Assembly (NCBI GenBank): GCA_964346495.1
Contig: CAYFUW010000008.1
Coordinates: 1-36,891 of the forward strand
Direction of reading: 5' to 3'
DNA length: 36,891 nucleotides
DNA from: JBGZFC01 sp964346495
GTDB taxonomy: Bacteria > Bacteroidota > Bacteroidia > Bacteroidales > Dysgonomonadaceae
The notes under the pieces are model-generated. The model saw nothing but the letters and a program-made list of their open reading frames with translations, ran no database searches and had not been told where the DNA came from. The first letter of the stretch is position 1. Each line of letters opens with the position of its first letter. Both the position numbers and the translations under genes were made by a program. Below are positions 6,035 to 13,971 of this stretch, piece by piece.

Positions 6035-9000
6035 ATGAGAAAATTATTTTCAATTTTAGCTTTCAGCCTGGTGCTATTCGCTGCATCGGCTACCGATAAC
6101 GCTCGAATGTTGCGTTATCCCGACATTAACGGAAACCTCGTGGCATTTGTTTATGCCGGCGATATCTGGACAGTAAACGCTAACGGTGGAACTGCCAAAC
6201 AGCTAACATCGCACAAGGGGTTAGAACTGTTTCCAAAAATTTCACCGGACGGAAAATGGATTGCTTTCTCGGCAGAGTATTCAGGAAGTCGCCAGGTATG
6301 GGTAATGCCCTCGGAAGGCGGAACCGCTCGTCAACTAACGTTTTATAATTCGGAAGGTGTGATGCCTCCTCGCGGCGGTTACGACAACGTGATTCTTGAT
6401 TGGACACCCGACAGCAAAAACATTCTTTTTCGTGCCAACAGAACAACATTTGGCGACCGAAACGGAAAATATTTCACAGTGAGTATCGATGGCGGTTTTG
6501 AAAAGCCGCTACCCATTGTGAATGGAGGTTTCGCCGCTCTTTCACCCGATGGCGAACAAATCTGTTTCACTCCGGTTGACAGAGAGTTCCGTACGTGGAA
6601 ACGCTACAAAGGCGGTCGTGCAACTGAGTTGTGGACATACGATTTGAAAAATAACACATCAGAGCAAATCACGCATTGGGAAGGTACCGACCAATGGCCC
6701 TCGTGGCACGGTAACAACATTTTTTATGCCTCCGACCAAGATTTGCGTTTGAATATATGGCGATACAACACTCAAACGAAAGAGAATGTGCAAATCACGC
6801 ACCACAAAGATTTTGACGTGATGTATCCTTCGGGACGAAACGGTAAAATTGTGTATGAAAACGGCGGATATCTGTATGTTCTTAACACAGCTTCAGGCAA
6901 AACTGAAAAAATAGATGTAACTATCAATTACGACAACCCGAATCTGCTACCCTACTTCAAAAATGTAAAAGATTTTATTGGAAGCTACTCGATTTCGCCT
7001 TCGGGAAAACGTGTATTGTTTGATGCTCGCGGCGATATTTTCTCTGTTCCGGTTGAAAACGGCGAAATAGAAAATCTGACTAACACTCAGGGAACAAGAG
7101 AGATATTCCCGGTTTGGTCGCCCGACGGTAAAAATATTGCTTATTACTCCGATGCGACAGGCGAATATGAGATTTATCTACTCGAAAACAGAAAAGGTGC
7201 CGAGCCAAAACAACTGACAAAAGGCTCAAAAGCTTGGAAGTATACAGCAGAGTGGTCGCCAAACAGCAAACATATGGCGTACAGTGACCGAACTCTCAAA
7301 CTTTGGTTGGTTGATGCCGCAACAGGCAAACAGACAGTTGTAGATGAAGCTTCGGCAGAAGAAATACGCGACTACTCGTTCTCTCCCGATGGCAATTGGC
7401 TGGCATACAGCAAATCGTCGCCAAATTATCAATCGGCATTGTGGGTTTACAATGTTTCTACAGGAAAAAAACATCAGATTACCGACGCTTCTTTCTCTGA
7501 CGGACAACCGACTTTCAGTCGCGACGGCAAATTTTTATTCTTTATTTCAAACAGAGATTTCAACCTGGCATTCAGTAGTTTCGAGTTTAATTATCTGTAC
7601 AATAATGCAACCAGAATTTATGCTATACCACTAAAAGACGATGGCACATCGCTTACACAATATAAAAATGATATTGAACCATTTGAATCAGAAAAAAGCG
7701 ATAATTCTTCTACTGAAAACAATTCAAAATCGGAATTAAAGGTAGATATTGATTTCGATAATATCCAAAATCGTATCGTAGCACTTCCCATTTCGTCAGG
7801 AAATTATCGCATTATTGGAGCGGTTGATGAAGGTTTGCTTTACTCTTCGGGAAATAAAGTAATGCGTTATAACATTAAAGATGAAAAAACAGAAGAGATT
7901 CTTGATGGTGCAAGCAATGGAATTATTACTGCCGATGGAAAATCGTTCGTTTATCGTGCAGGAAAAGATTATGCAGTTGCAAAAAATCAACCAGGACAAA
8001 AAACAGGTGAATCGAAAATCAATTTAGATAATTTGACGATGAAAATCGACCCACGTCTGGAGTGGAATCAAATTTATGCCGATGCTTTCCGTATTTTCCG
8101 CGACTATTTCTATGTTGGCAATTTGCACGGAATGGATTGGGAAGCTCTTCAAAAGAAATATGGCGAAATGTTACCATACGTTCCAAGTCGTTTCGATTTA
8201 GATTACATTCTTAACGAAGTTGTGAGCGAAACCAACACCGGACACGCATATGTAGATTGGGGTGATATTGAAAGAGTTGACCGTATAGACGGCGGCTTAC
8301 TTGGTGCTGAATTAGAAGCCGATTTATCTGCAAAACGATACAAAATCAGAAAAATTTATCAAGGCGAAAACTGGAACGAAAGTCGTCGTTCGCCACTTAC
8401 CGAAAGCGGCATCAACGTATGTGAAGGCGATTATATTATCAGCATAAACGGAATCGATTTAACAACCGACACCAATCCGTATGAATTGCTCGAAAATTTG
8501 GGCAACAGATATATTGAACTGACCGTAAATAGTTCTCCATCTTCATCCGGTGCAAACAGCTACAATGTTAAAACAATCACTTCGGAACAGGAATTGAGAT
8601 ATTACAATTGGGTACTTGAGCGTCGTGCAATGGTTGATAAACTTTCGGGTGGAAAAATCGGATACATTCATGTTCCAAATACTGCTATCGAAGGTAATCG
8701 TGAATTGCACAGGGGTATGTACTCATTCAACGATAAAGATGCTCTGATTATCGACGACCGCTACAATGGCGGTGGTTTCATTCCCGACAGAATGATTAAC
8801 TTACTAAATCGTCGCACGTTGGTTTACTGGCACCAAAATAACATCACGCTACCTATGAAATCTCCGGGTATTGCCCACGATGGTCCAAAAGTGATGTTGA
8901 TAAACGGATATTCATCGTCAGGTGGTGATGCATTCCCATATTTCTTCCGCAAAACAGGCGAAGGAAAACTTATCGGAACACGCACCTGGGGCGGTTTGGT

Positions 9001-9280
9001 GGGTATTTCAGGAAATGCTTATTTAGTTGATGGCGGTTACTTATCAGTACCTAGATTTGGTATTTATGACCACACAGGTAGTTGGATTATCGAAGGAGTT
9101 GGCGTTTCACCCGACATTGAAGTAGTTGATCGTCCCGAAGAACTTGCAAAAGGCAACGACCCGGGTATCGAAAAAGCTGTAGAAGTATTGCTTGACGAAC
9201 TCAAACGCAACCCACGCAAAAAAGTTAAAACTCCTACTCTACCCGATAGATCTAAATGGATTGAAGAGGGAGTGAAGTAG
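6035..9280 (+). CDS. Secreted tricorn-like S41 family protease
   Basis: 1081 residues with a signal peptide (about 1-19, cleavage near SAT). Residues 20-600 hold WD40/PD40-type beta-propeller repeats (ISPDGKWIAFS, WSPDGKNIAYYSD, FSPDGNWLAYS). These are followed by a linker and helical region with TNTGHAYVDWGD (H737), a PDZ domain at about 760-850 (GDYIISINGIDL) and an S41 catalytic core with NGYSSSGGDAF (S962) and IIEGVG (E1020). The positions of these residues agree closely with the His746, Ser965 and Glu1023 of archaeal tricorn protease. The protein probably trims peptides in the periplasm. It is transcribed alone, with a hairpin terminator 11 bp after the stop. Confidence 0.9.
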   Translation: MRKLFSILAFSLVLFAASATDNARMLRYPDINGNLVAFVYAGDIWTVNANGGTAKQLTSHKGLELFPKISPDGKWIAFSAEYSGSRQVWVMPSEGGTARQLTFYNSEGVMPPRGGYDNVILDWTPDSKNILFRANRTTFGDRNGKYFTVSIDGGFEKPLPIVNGGFAALSPDGEQICFTPVDREFRTWKRYKGGRATELWTYDLKNNTSEQITHWEGTDQWPSWHGNNIFYASDQDLRLNIWRYNTQTKENVQITHHKDFDVMYPSGRNGKIVYENGGYLYVLNTASGKTEKIDVTINYDNPNLLPYFKNVKDFIGSYSISPSGKRVLFDARGDIFSVPVENGEIENLTNTQGTREIFPVWSPDGKNIAYYSDATGEYEIYLLENRKGAEPKQLTKGSKAWKYTAEWSPNSKHMAYSDRTLKLWLVDAATGKQTVVDEASAEEIRDYSFSPDGNWLAYSKSSPNYQSALWVYNVSTGKKHQITDASFSDGQPTFSRDGKFLFFISNRDFNLAFSSFEFNYLYNNATRIYAIPLKDDGTSLTQYKNDIEPFESEKSDNSSTENNSKSELKVDIDFDNIQNRIVALPISSGNYRIIGAVDEGLLYSSGNKVMRYNIKDEKTEEILDGASNGIITADGKSFVYRAGKDYAVAKNQPGQKTGESKINLDNLTMKIDPRLEWNQIYADAFRIFRDYFYVGNLHGMDWEALQKKYGEMLPYVPSRFDLDYILNEVVSETNTGHAYVDWGDIERVDRIDGGLLGAELEADLSAKRYKIRKIYQGENWNESRRSPLTESGINVCEGDYIISINGIDLTTDTNPYELLENLGNRYIELTVNSSPSSSGANSYNVKTITSEQELRYYNWVLERRAMVDKLSGGKIGYIHVPNTAIEGNRELHRGMYSFNDKDALIIDDRYNGGGFIPDRMINLLNRRTLVYWHQNNITLPMKSPGIAHDGPKVMLINGYSSSGGDAFPYFFRKTGEGKLIGTRTWGGLVGISGNAYLVDGGYLSVPRFGIYDHTGSWIIEGVGVSPDIEVVDRPEELAKGNDPGIEKAVEVLLDELKRNPRKKVKTPTLPDRSKWIEEGVK

Positions 9281-9291
9281 AGAAATAGATT

Positions 9292-9333
9292 ATATGTGCG
9301 ATAATTGTAAAATCGATTATCGCACATATTTTA
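9292..9333 (+). terminator. Terminator after the tricorn-like protease gene
   Basis: 14-bp perfect stem ATATGTGCGATAAT / ATTATCGCACATAT (9292-9305 and 9316-9329) with a 10-base loop, then TTTT. The stem is AT-rich at its ends and could act in both directions. Confidence 0.75.
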
Positions 9334-9378
9334 ATGAGCAGTAATATTATCTCCGATAACTAATAATACATAGTAATT

Positions 9379-10125
9379 ATGAAAAAAATCTTATATCTAT
9401 TATCTGTTTTTTTGCTAACAGTCTGTGTAAATGCACAGACTACATCAAAGCCCCAAAGAATAATTATAATAGATGGATACTTCTTCAATAAGATGCCTAT
9501 TTCACAGGGGAACACATCAAATGTTTATATGATAGAAACAGCTAAAGGCACTACAGCAATAGGAATTGAACTATCTGAGCCTTTAACGGAAGAAGCATTA
9601 AAACACTCCATTCCAATAGAACAGATACCTGAAGGCGAATTACTTTTGGAAAGATACAATGAAATTATTGAAAATCAAAAAGGACTCTCTATAAAGTCTG
9701 GTCAAGAAACGATTTTGAAAGAAGGTGAAAAATTTCCTGATTTCTCAGCGACAGATATCGATGGTAAAACATGGACTAATGCTGATGTTAAAGGAAAGGT
9801 AATGGTTTTGAATCTTTGGTTTACCGGATGTGCGCCTTGCCCTGCGGAAATGCCGGAACTGTCAACCTGGAAAGATGAAATGCCGGATGTAATGTTTTTC
9901 TCTTCTACATATGAAAATGCGGAAAGAACTCGTCCTGTTCTGGAATCTAAAAAGTTTAATTGGATTCCAATTGTAAACGACACACAATTCAAGGAATTTG
10001 TAGGAGCAAAAGGTTATCCAATGACTATTGTAATTGATAAAGAAGGAGTTATCACCAAAGTTGAATATGGAACATCCTCTACGCAAAGAGCAGAATTGAA
10101 AGAGATAATTCTGTCACTTAGATAA
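9379..10125 (+). CDS. TlpA/ResA-type periplasmic thioredoxin-fold protein
   Basis: 248 residues with a signal peptide (about 1-19, cleavage before QTTSK). Residues 20-105 are a region with no family I recognise. The thioredoxin fold runs from about 110 to 248: GEKFPDFSATDIDGKTW, active site WFTGCAPCPAEMPEL with C151 and C154, and the cis-proline segment GYPMTIVIDKEG (P214). The redox-active CxxC suggests thiol-disulfide exchange or a peroxiredoxin-like role outside the cytoplasm. It stands alone between two terminators and is convergent with fabH. Bacteroidota have many such TlpA paralogs, so the substrate cannot be inferred. Confidence 0.85.
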   Translation: MKKILYLLSVFLLTVCVNAQTTSKPQRIIIIDGYFFNKMPISQGNTSNVYMIETAKGTTAIGIELSEPLTEEALKHSIPIEQIPEGELLLERYNEIIENQKGLSIKSGQETILKEGEKFPDFSATDIDGKTWTNADVKGKVMVLNLWFTGCAPCPAEMPELSTWKDEMPDVMFFSSTYENAERTRPVLESKKFNWIPIVNDTQFKEFVGAKGYPMTIVIDKEGVITKVEYGTSSTQRAELKEIILSLR

Positions 10126-10139
10126 CATTACTATAAAGC

Positions 10140-10176
10140 ACAAGAGCATGAAGTTAATAAACTTTCATGCTCTTGT
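10140..10176. terminator. Stem-loop between convergent tlpA-type gene and fabH
   Basis: ACAAGAGCATGAA (10140-10152) pairs with TTCATGCTCTTGT (10164-10176), 13 bp, followed by TTTG. It serves the upstream plus-strand gene and may also end fabH transcription. Confidence 0.7.
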
Positions 10177-10205
10177 TTGTTTGGTTTATATAATTAAATT
10201 AATCC

Positions 10206-11213
10206 TTACTTTACAGCATCGCCATCATATCCCCATTTCATATAAATTGCTCCCCAAGTGAAGCCTGCTCCAAAAGTTGCAAGAATAATGTTATCGCCTT
10301 TTCTTAATACCGGCTCCCATTCCCATAAGCATAATGGGAGAGTAGCTGCTGTAGTGTTGCCGTATTTTTGAATATTAATCATAACTTGTTCGGGTTTAAT
10401 TCCCATGCGTCTTGCTACGGCTTCGATAATTCTCATATTTGCCTGATGTGGAACTAACCAAGCTAAAGTCTCGGGTGTAATGTTGTTTCTTTGCATTACC
10501 TCAACTGAAACATCTGCCATTTTTGATACAGCCCATTTGAATACTGCTTGTCCTTCTTGGTATATATAGTGTTCGCGTGCTTCAACTGTTTCGTGTGAAG
10601 CGGGTTTTACAGAGCCTCCGGCTTTTTGATGCAGGTGTACTCGCCCTACTCCATCAGACTGTAATATTTCGTCAATTATACCAATATCTTCATTTGTAGG
10701 TTCTAATAAAACAGCACCGGCACCATCTCCAAATATCGGACAAGTTGCTCTGTCTTGGTAGTCAACTATGCTGCTCATTTTTTCGGCGCCCACAACAATA
10801 ACTTTTTTATATTTACCCGATTCTACAAATTTGGCAGCTGTTGAAAGAGTATATAAAAACCCACTACAACCTGCGTTTATGTCAAATGAAAATGCGTTTT
10901 TTATTCCTACCTTATCGCTTATGACATTTGCGGTAGCCGGAAACTGCATATCAGGTGTTACGGTTGCGCAAATAAGAAGATCAATCTCTTCGGGTTTGGT
11001 GTTGGTTTTTTCCAATAGTAGCGATACTGCTTTTGCACCAACATCTGAACTTCCTTTTCCTGGTTCTCGAATGATACGTCTCTCTTTAATACCGATTCTC
11101 GTCATTATCCATTCATCGGTAGTGTCAACCATTTGACTTAACTCTTCGTTATTAAGAATATAGTCTGGAACATATGCTGCTACTCCTGTGATTACGGCAT
11201 TCAAAGTCTTCAT
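10206..11213 (-). CDS. fabH: 3-oxoacyl-ACP synthase III (KAS III)
   Basis: 335 residues, the normal length for FabH. It condenses an acyl-CoA with malonyl-ACP to start fatty acid synthesis. The thiolase-fold catalytic triad is visible: Cys116 in NAGCSGFLY, His256 in WLVPHQANMRI and Asn286 in KYGNTTAATLP. The N-terminus (VITGVAAYVPDYILNNEEL, DEWIMTRIGIKERR) is typical. It is third in the DUF177-rpmF-fabH cluster on the minus strand, a long-conserved linkage of ribosome and lipid genes; plsX, present between rpmF and fabH in many proteobacteria, is absent here. A hairpin with a T-rich tail stands just before its start codon and may tune its expression relative to rpmF. Confidence 0.95.
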   Translation of the reverse strand: MKTLNAVITGVAAYVPDYILNNEELSQMVDTTDEWIMTRIGIKERRIIREPGKGSSDVGAKAVSLLLEKTNTKPEEIDLLICATVTPDMQFPATANVISDKVGIKNAFSFDINAGCSGFLYTLSTAAKFVESGKYKKVIVVGAEKMSSIVDYQDRATCPIFGDGAGAVLLEPTNEDIGIIDEILQSDGVGRVHLHQKAGGSVKPASHETVEAREHYIYQEGQAVFKWAVSKMADVSVEVMQRNNITPETLAWLVPHQANMRIIEAVARRMGIKPEQVMINIQKYGNTTAATLPLCLWEWEPVLRKGDNIILATFGAGFTWGAIYMKWGYDGDAVK

Positions 11214-11232
11214 TGTTTTATCAAAAAATTAA

Positions 11233-11263
11233 AAAAACCTGAAAACAATTCTTTCAGGTTTTT
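11233..11263 (-). terminator. Intercistronic stem-loop between rpmF and fabH
   Basis: AAAAACCTGAAA and TTTCAGGTTTTT form a 12-bp stem with a 7-base loop. On the minus strand it is followed by a T-rich tail, only about 20 nt before the fabH start, so it may act as a partial terminator. Confidence 0.65.
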
Positions 11264-11283
11264 ATTATTCTTACTAAGGATTT

Positions 11284-11469
11284 TTAGAATGTAGCGTTTT
11301 TATCGATAGCTAATTTTCCTCTGTAATATCCACACTCTCCACAAACGGTATGGTAAATATGCCATGCTCCGCAATTTGAACAAACTGCCAATGTTGGAAG
11401 TTTAGCGTGGTCGTGTGCTCTTCTTTTACCTTGTCTTGAAGAAGACTGTCTTCTCTTTGGATGTGCCAT
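11284..11469 (-). CDS. rpmF: 50S ribosomal protein L32
   Basis: 61 residues starting MAHPKRRQSSSRQGKRRAHD, the L32 signature. Four cysteines (C30, C33, C43, C46; CSNCGAW and CGECGYY) form the zinc-ribbon of the Zn-binding type of L32. It lies 28 bp after the DUF177 gene and 70 bp before fabH on the same strand. Confidence 0.97.
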   Translation of the reverse strand: MAHPKRRQSSSRQGKRRAHDHAKLPTLAVCSNCGAWHIYHTVCGECGYYRGKLAIDKNATF

Positions 11470-11497
11470 TTTATATGTTATTTATTTAGTTTAAAAA

Positions 11498-12082
11498 TTA
11501 GTTTTCGTCAAAATTTATCTGCTTTAATCCTTCCCAACGTGGGTCAATACTATCATTGGTAACATCGTCGCTCTCTTCAAAATCTGCATCGTCGTCTAAA
11601 ACATCATCAGCATCATCTTCATCGACGTTTACTGCTCTGTGTTTGCGAAGTTTTGAAGACATTGTTTTATTACATTCGCCCGGCTCATGAACATGCTTGA
11701 TTGGAATATTCAATGCAATAAATTCATACATAAACCAGGAAACATTTATCTCTCCATCTTCTTCGGGAATGATAACGATATCATCACTCTCTTCCGAGTA
11801 CTCTTCACCCAATTTTACTACCAGACGATCCTGACAATCAACCTCTTGATCCATATCATCCAAGCATCTGTTGCACGGTATCTGAACAACACCTTTCAGA
11901 GTAAAATTGAGCTCGAAACCCGACGATATTTTCCTTACAACTACCTTGGCTTTTACATTGCCTTTTTTAACTTCATCTCCGTCAATAGCATCGAAGAAGT
12001 TCTTATCCAACTCGTACTCAAATACTTGTTTGTCTGACGAGAGAGTCTTTAAAGGTATATTGTATAAACTAAATTTCGCCAC
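11498..12082 (-). CDS. DUF177 / YceD family protein
   Basis: 194 residues. The N-terminal half is a beta-rich DUF177 domain with the conserved FTLKGVVQIPCNRCLDDMDQ and the VSWFMYEFIALNIPIKHVH segment; the C-terminal part is acidic (DEDDADDVLDDDADFEESDD) and ends in DPRWEGLKQINF, the family's normal end. Members sit directly before rpmF and, in E. coli and plants, have been linked to 23S rRNA levels, so a role in ribosome assembly is likely here. It is the first gene of the rpmF-fabH operon and has its own -7 box. Confidence 0.9.
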   Translation of the reverse strand: MAKFSLYNIPLKTLSSDKQVFEYELDKNFFDAIDGDEVKKGNVKAKVVVRKISSGFELNFTLKGVVQIPCNRCLDDMDQEVDCQDRLVVKLGEEYSEESDDIVIIPEEDGEINVSWFMYEFIALNIPIKHVHEPGECNKTMSSKLRKHRAVNVDEDDADDVLDDDADFEESDDVTNDSIDPRWEGLKQINFDEN

Positions 12083-12108
12083 TTTTTTACCTAGAAAATA
12101 AAGCGGTG

Positions 12109-12116
12109 CAAAGATA
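12109..12116 (-). promoter_or_regulatory. -7 promoter box of the DUF177-rpmF-fabH operon
   Basis: TATCTTTG followed by CACC on the minus strand, an exact TAnnTTTG match, 27 bp before the DUF177 start codon. Confidence 0.65.
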
Positions 12117-12167
12117 GCTATTTTTCTTTATCTTACCTACTTTTTGCACAATAAATATTGCAAACGA

Positions 12168-13274
12168 CTATTTTTTCGATAGTTTATCAGCCGTATCTCT
12201 CACTATTTTCTGTAAAATATCGAAGTTTTCCTCTAGACTTTGCAACAGTTTAAACTGAGCATGAGTACGGACCAAATTATGTCCCGGATATGCTATTTTG
12301 TAATAGGTATCACCGTTGATATAATCGGTCAAAAAACGTACTGTTTGCATATATGTCAGCAACTTTGCACCGAAAGCCAGGTTTTCTATTTCCGTTTCAG
12401 ATAAAAAGGATATCCCGTTTTGCAAATATCCTTTTGTAAAACCCTCAAAGATATCGATATCGACATTCACATTATCCAAATCCTTATCATCCTCTGCTCC
12501 TGTATTTGCACCTGTTCTGATAAAATCGCCAAAATCTGAAAGAACATATCCTGGCATTACTGTGTCTAAATCTACCACACAAAGAACCCGGTCATTATCA
12601 TCGAAAAGAACGTTATTCACTTTTGTATCGCAGTGATTGGTACGTTTTGGCAACTTACCTTCACGATGAAGTTGTTCGGGTTTACACATCTCATCGGCAC
12701 GTTTTTCGATCTCATCAATCAAATCTTGCACTTCAGCGACTCTATTTGCCCTGTTTGCACAGACAGATTCTCTGAACTGCTCCAGTCGGAACTCCATATT
12801 ATGAAAATCCTTAATGGTTTCAAACAACGGTTCACCGGGCAAATCAGCCAGCATATTTTGAAATTCACCAAAAGCCAAACCGGCTCTGTAAGCCAATTCA
12901 GGGTTTATCTCTTCGTAACTTTTGCTATCTTTAATAAAATATGTCATTCGCCAAAAAGAGCCGTTGCTATCTTCAAAATAGAGTTTACCGTCAGATGCAG
13001 GAATCAATGAAAGCACTTTTCTGTCTAAATCGGTTTCGCCTCTATCTTCCAGTTTTTTACGAATATGTGAAGTTACACGGAAAATATTGTTTTGCAACTC
13101 ATGCACATTTTGAAAAATATTGTGATTGATGCGTTGCAAAACGTACTCTTTGCCATCAACACTCACTTTGTAAGAGTCATTGATATGTCCTTTTCCCAAA
13201 GGTTGAATATCAGTTTTATTTGTTGTGTCAACAAATTGTGCTACAACTTTTACGAGTTCATTACTGTTTTGCAT
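12168..13274 (-). CDS. Aminoglycoside-phosphotransferase-fold sugar kinase (NahK-like)
   Basis: 368 residues with the APH/choline kinase fold: a nucleotide-binding lobe (PLGKGHINDSYKVSVDGKEYVLQRIN), the catalytic Brenner loop NHCDTKVNNVLF (H214, D216, N221) and the metal site VVDLDTVMPG (D235). The HxDTKxNN form is that of N-acetylhexosamine 1-kinase-like proteins, which phosphorylate free sugars at C1. It is the last gene of the malQ operon, 20 bp after the CBM9-like gene, so a sugar released from glucan or glycan breakdown is a reasonable substrate guess. The exact sugar cannot be read from sequence. Confidence 0.8.
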   Translation of the reverse strand: MQNSNELVKVVAQFVDTTNKTDIQPLGKGHINDSYKVSVDGKEYVLQRINHNIFQNVHELQNNIFRVTSHIRKKLEDRGETDLDRKVLSLIPASDGKLYFEDSNGSFWRMTYFIKDSKSYEEINPELAYRAGLAFGEFQNMLADLPGEPLFETIKDFHNMEFRLEQFRESVCANRANRVAEVQDLIDEIEKRADEMCKPEQLHREGKLPKRTNHCDTKVNNVLFDDNDRVLCVVDLDTVMPGYVLSDFGDFIRTGANTGAEDDKDLDNVNVDIDIFEGFTKGYLQNGISFLSETEIENLAFGAKLLTYMQTVRFLTDYINGDTYYKIAYPGHNLVRTHAQFKLLQSLEENFDILQKIVRDTADKLSKK

Positions 13275-13294
13275 ATTATTATTTTTTTGTTGTT

Positions 13295-13951
13295 CTATTC
13301 AAATTTGAGAGTGCCGAAAAATTGCGGCACATGAAAGTTTGGTTCAGACAAATCTATTGGATTCCAACTCAAATAATGCGGTTCGGGTGTTTCGTCGCCA
13401 CATTTATAAAAATTTGCTTTTAAAATCTGATTTGAGAGTTTTTCATCTTTTTTGAAACCGATTACTGTTTTTGGAATTTGCAAAAATGCAAACCAATCGG
13501 CTGTTTGTCTGCCGTTTTCGTATTTACGTTCGATTTGCGTATATCTGGAAATAGTTTTTACCTCTTCGGTCAAACGATTGCTCGATTCTCTGCTTTCTCT
13601 TTCTGCGAATAGTATAGTTCCCAAAATATTACACTCGAGATTTCGATAAACTTTTTCGCCATCGCGTTGAGAGAAAAACTCTACACAACTATCTTCCCAA
13701 ACAGAACCGAAATCTTCGGTGTTATTTGCTCTGATTTTTTCGCCATAAACCTGAAAAAGAATGTATAATGTCTCGTTATCATGCGAAACAAAAAAATCTG
13801 TTTGCACATTTTTGGGAAACTTTTCTTTCCAATTAATCTGATTTATTTCGGCTTTTGCACCAAATCGTCTGACTCTTTTTATTTTATCAAACTCATCTTC
13901 TGCGGTTTGCAAATCCAAACAGGGAATATTTAAAACGTTACTTTCTATCAT
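13295..13951 (-). CDS. CBM9-like carbohydrate-binding protein
   Basis: 218 residues, no signal peptide visible. The beta-sandwich pattern includes QTDFFVSHDNETLYILFQVYG, the DSCVEFFSQRDGEKVYRNLECNILGTI core and the ending YLSWNPI...PNFHVPQFFGTLKF, which is the common form of Bacteroidota carbohydrate-binding family 9-like proteins. It lies between malQ and the kinase gene (20-bp gaps on both sides). Sugar binding is inferred from the family, and a cytoplasmic location is implied by the lack of a leader. Confidence 0.75.
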   Translation of the reverse strand: MIESNVLNIPCLDLQTAEDEFDKIKRVRRFGAKAEINQINWKEKFPKNVQTDFFVSHDNETLYILFQVYGEKIRANNTEDFGSVWEDSCVEFFSQRDGEKVYRNLECNILGTILFAERESRESSNRLTEEVKTISRYTQIERKYENGRQTADWFAFLQIPKTVIGFKKDEKLSNQILKANFYKCGDETPEPHYLSWNPIDLSEPNFHVPQFFGTLKFE

Positions 13952-13971
13952 ACTTCAAAGTTATTAATTTT

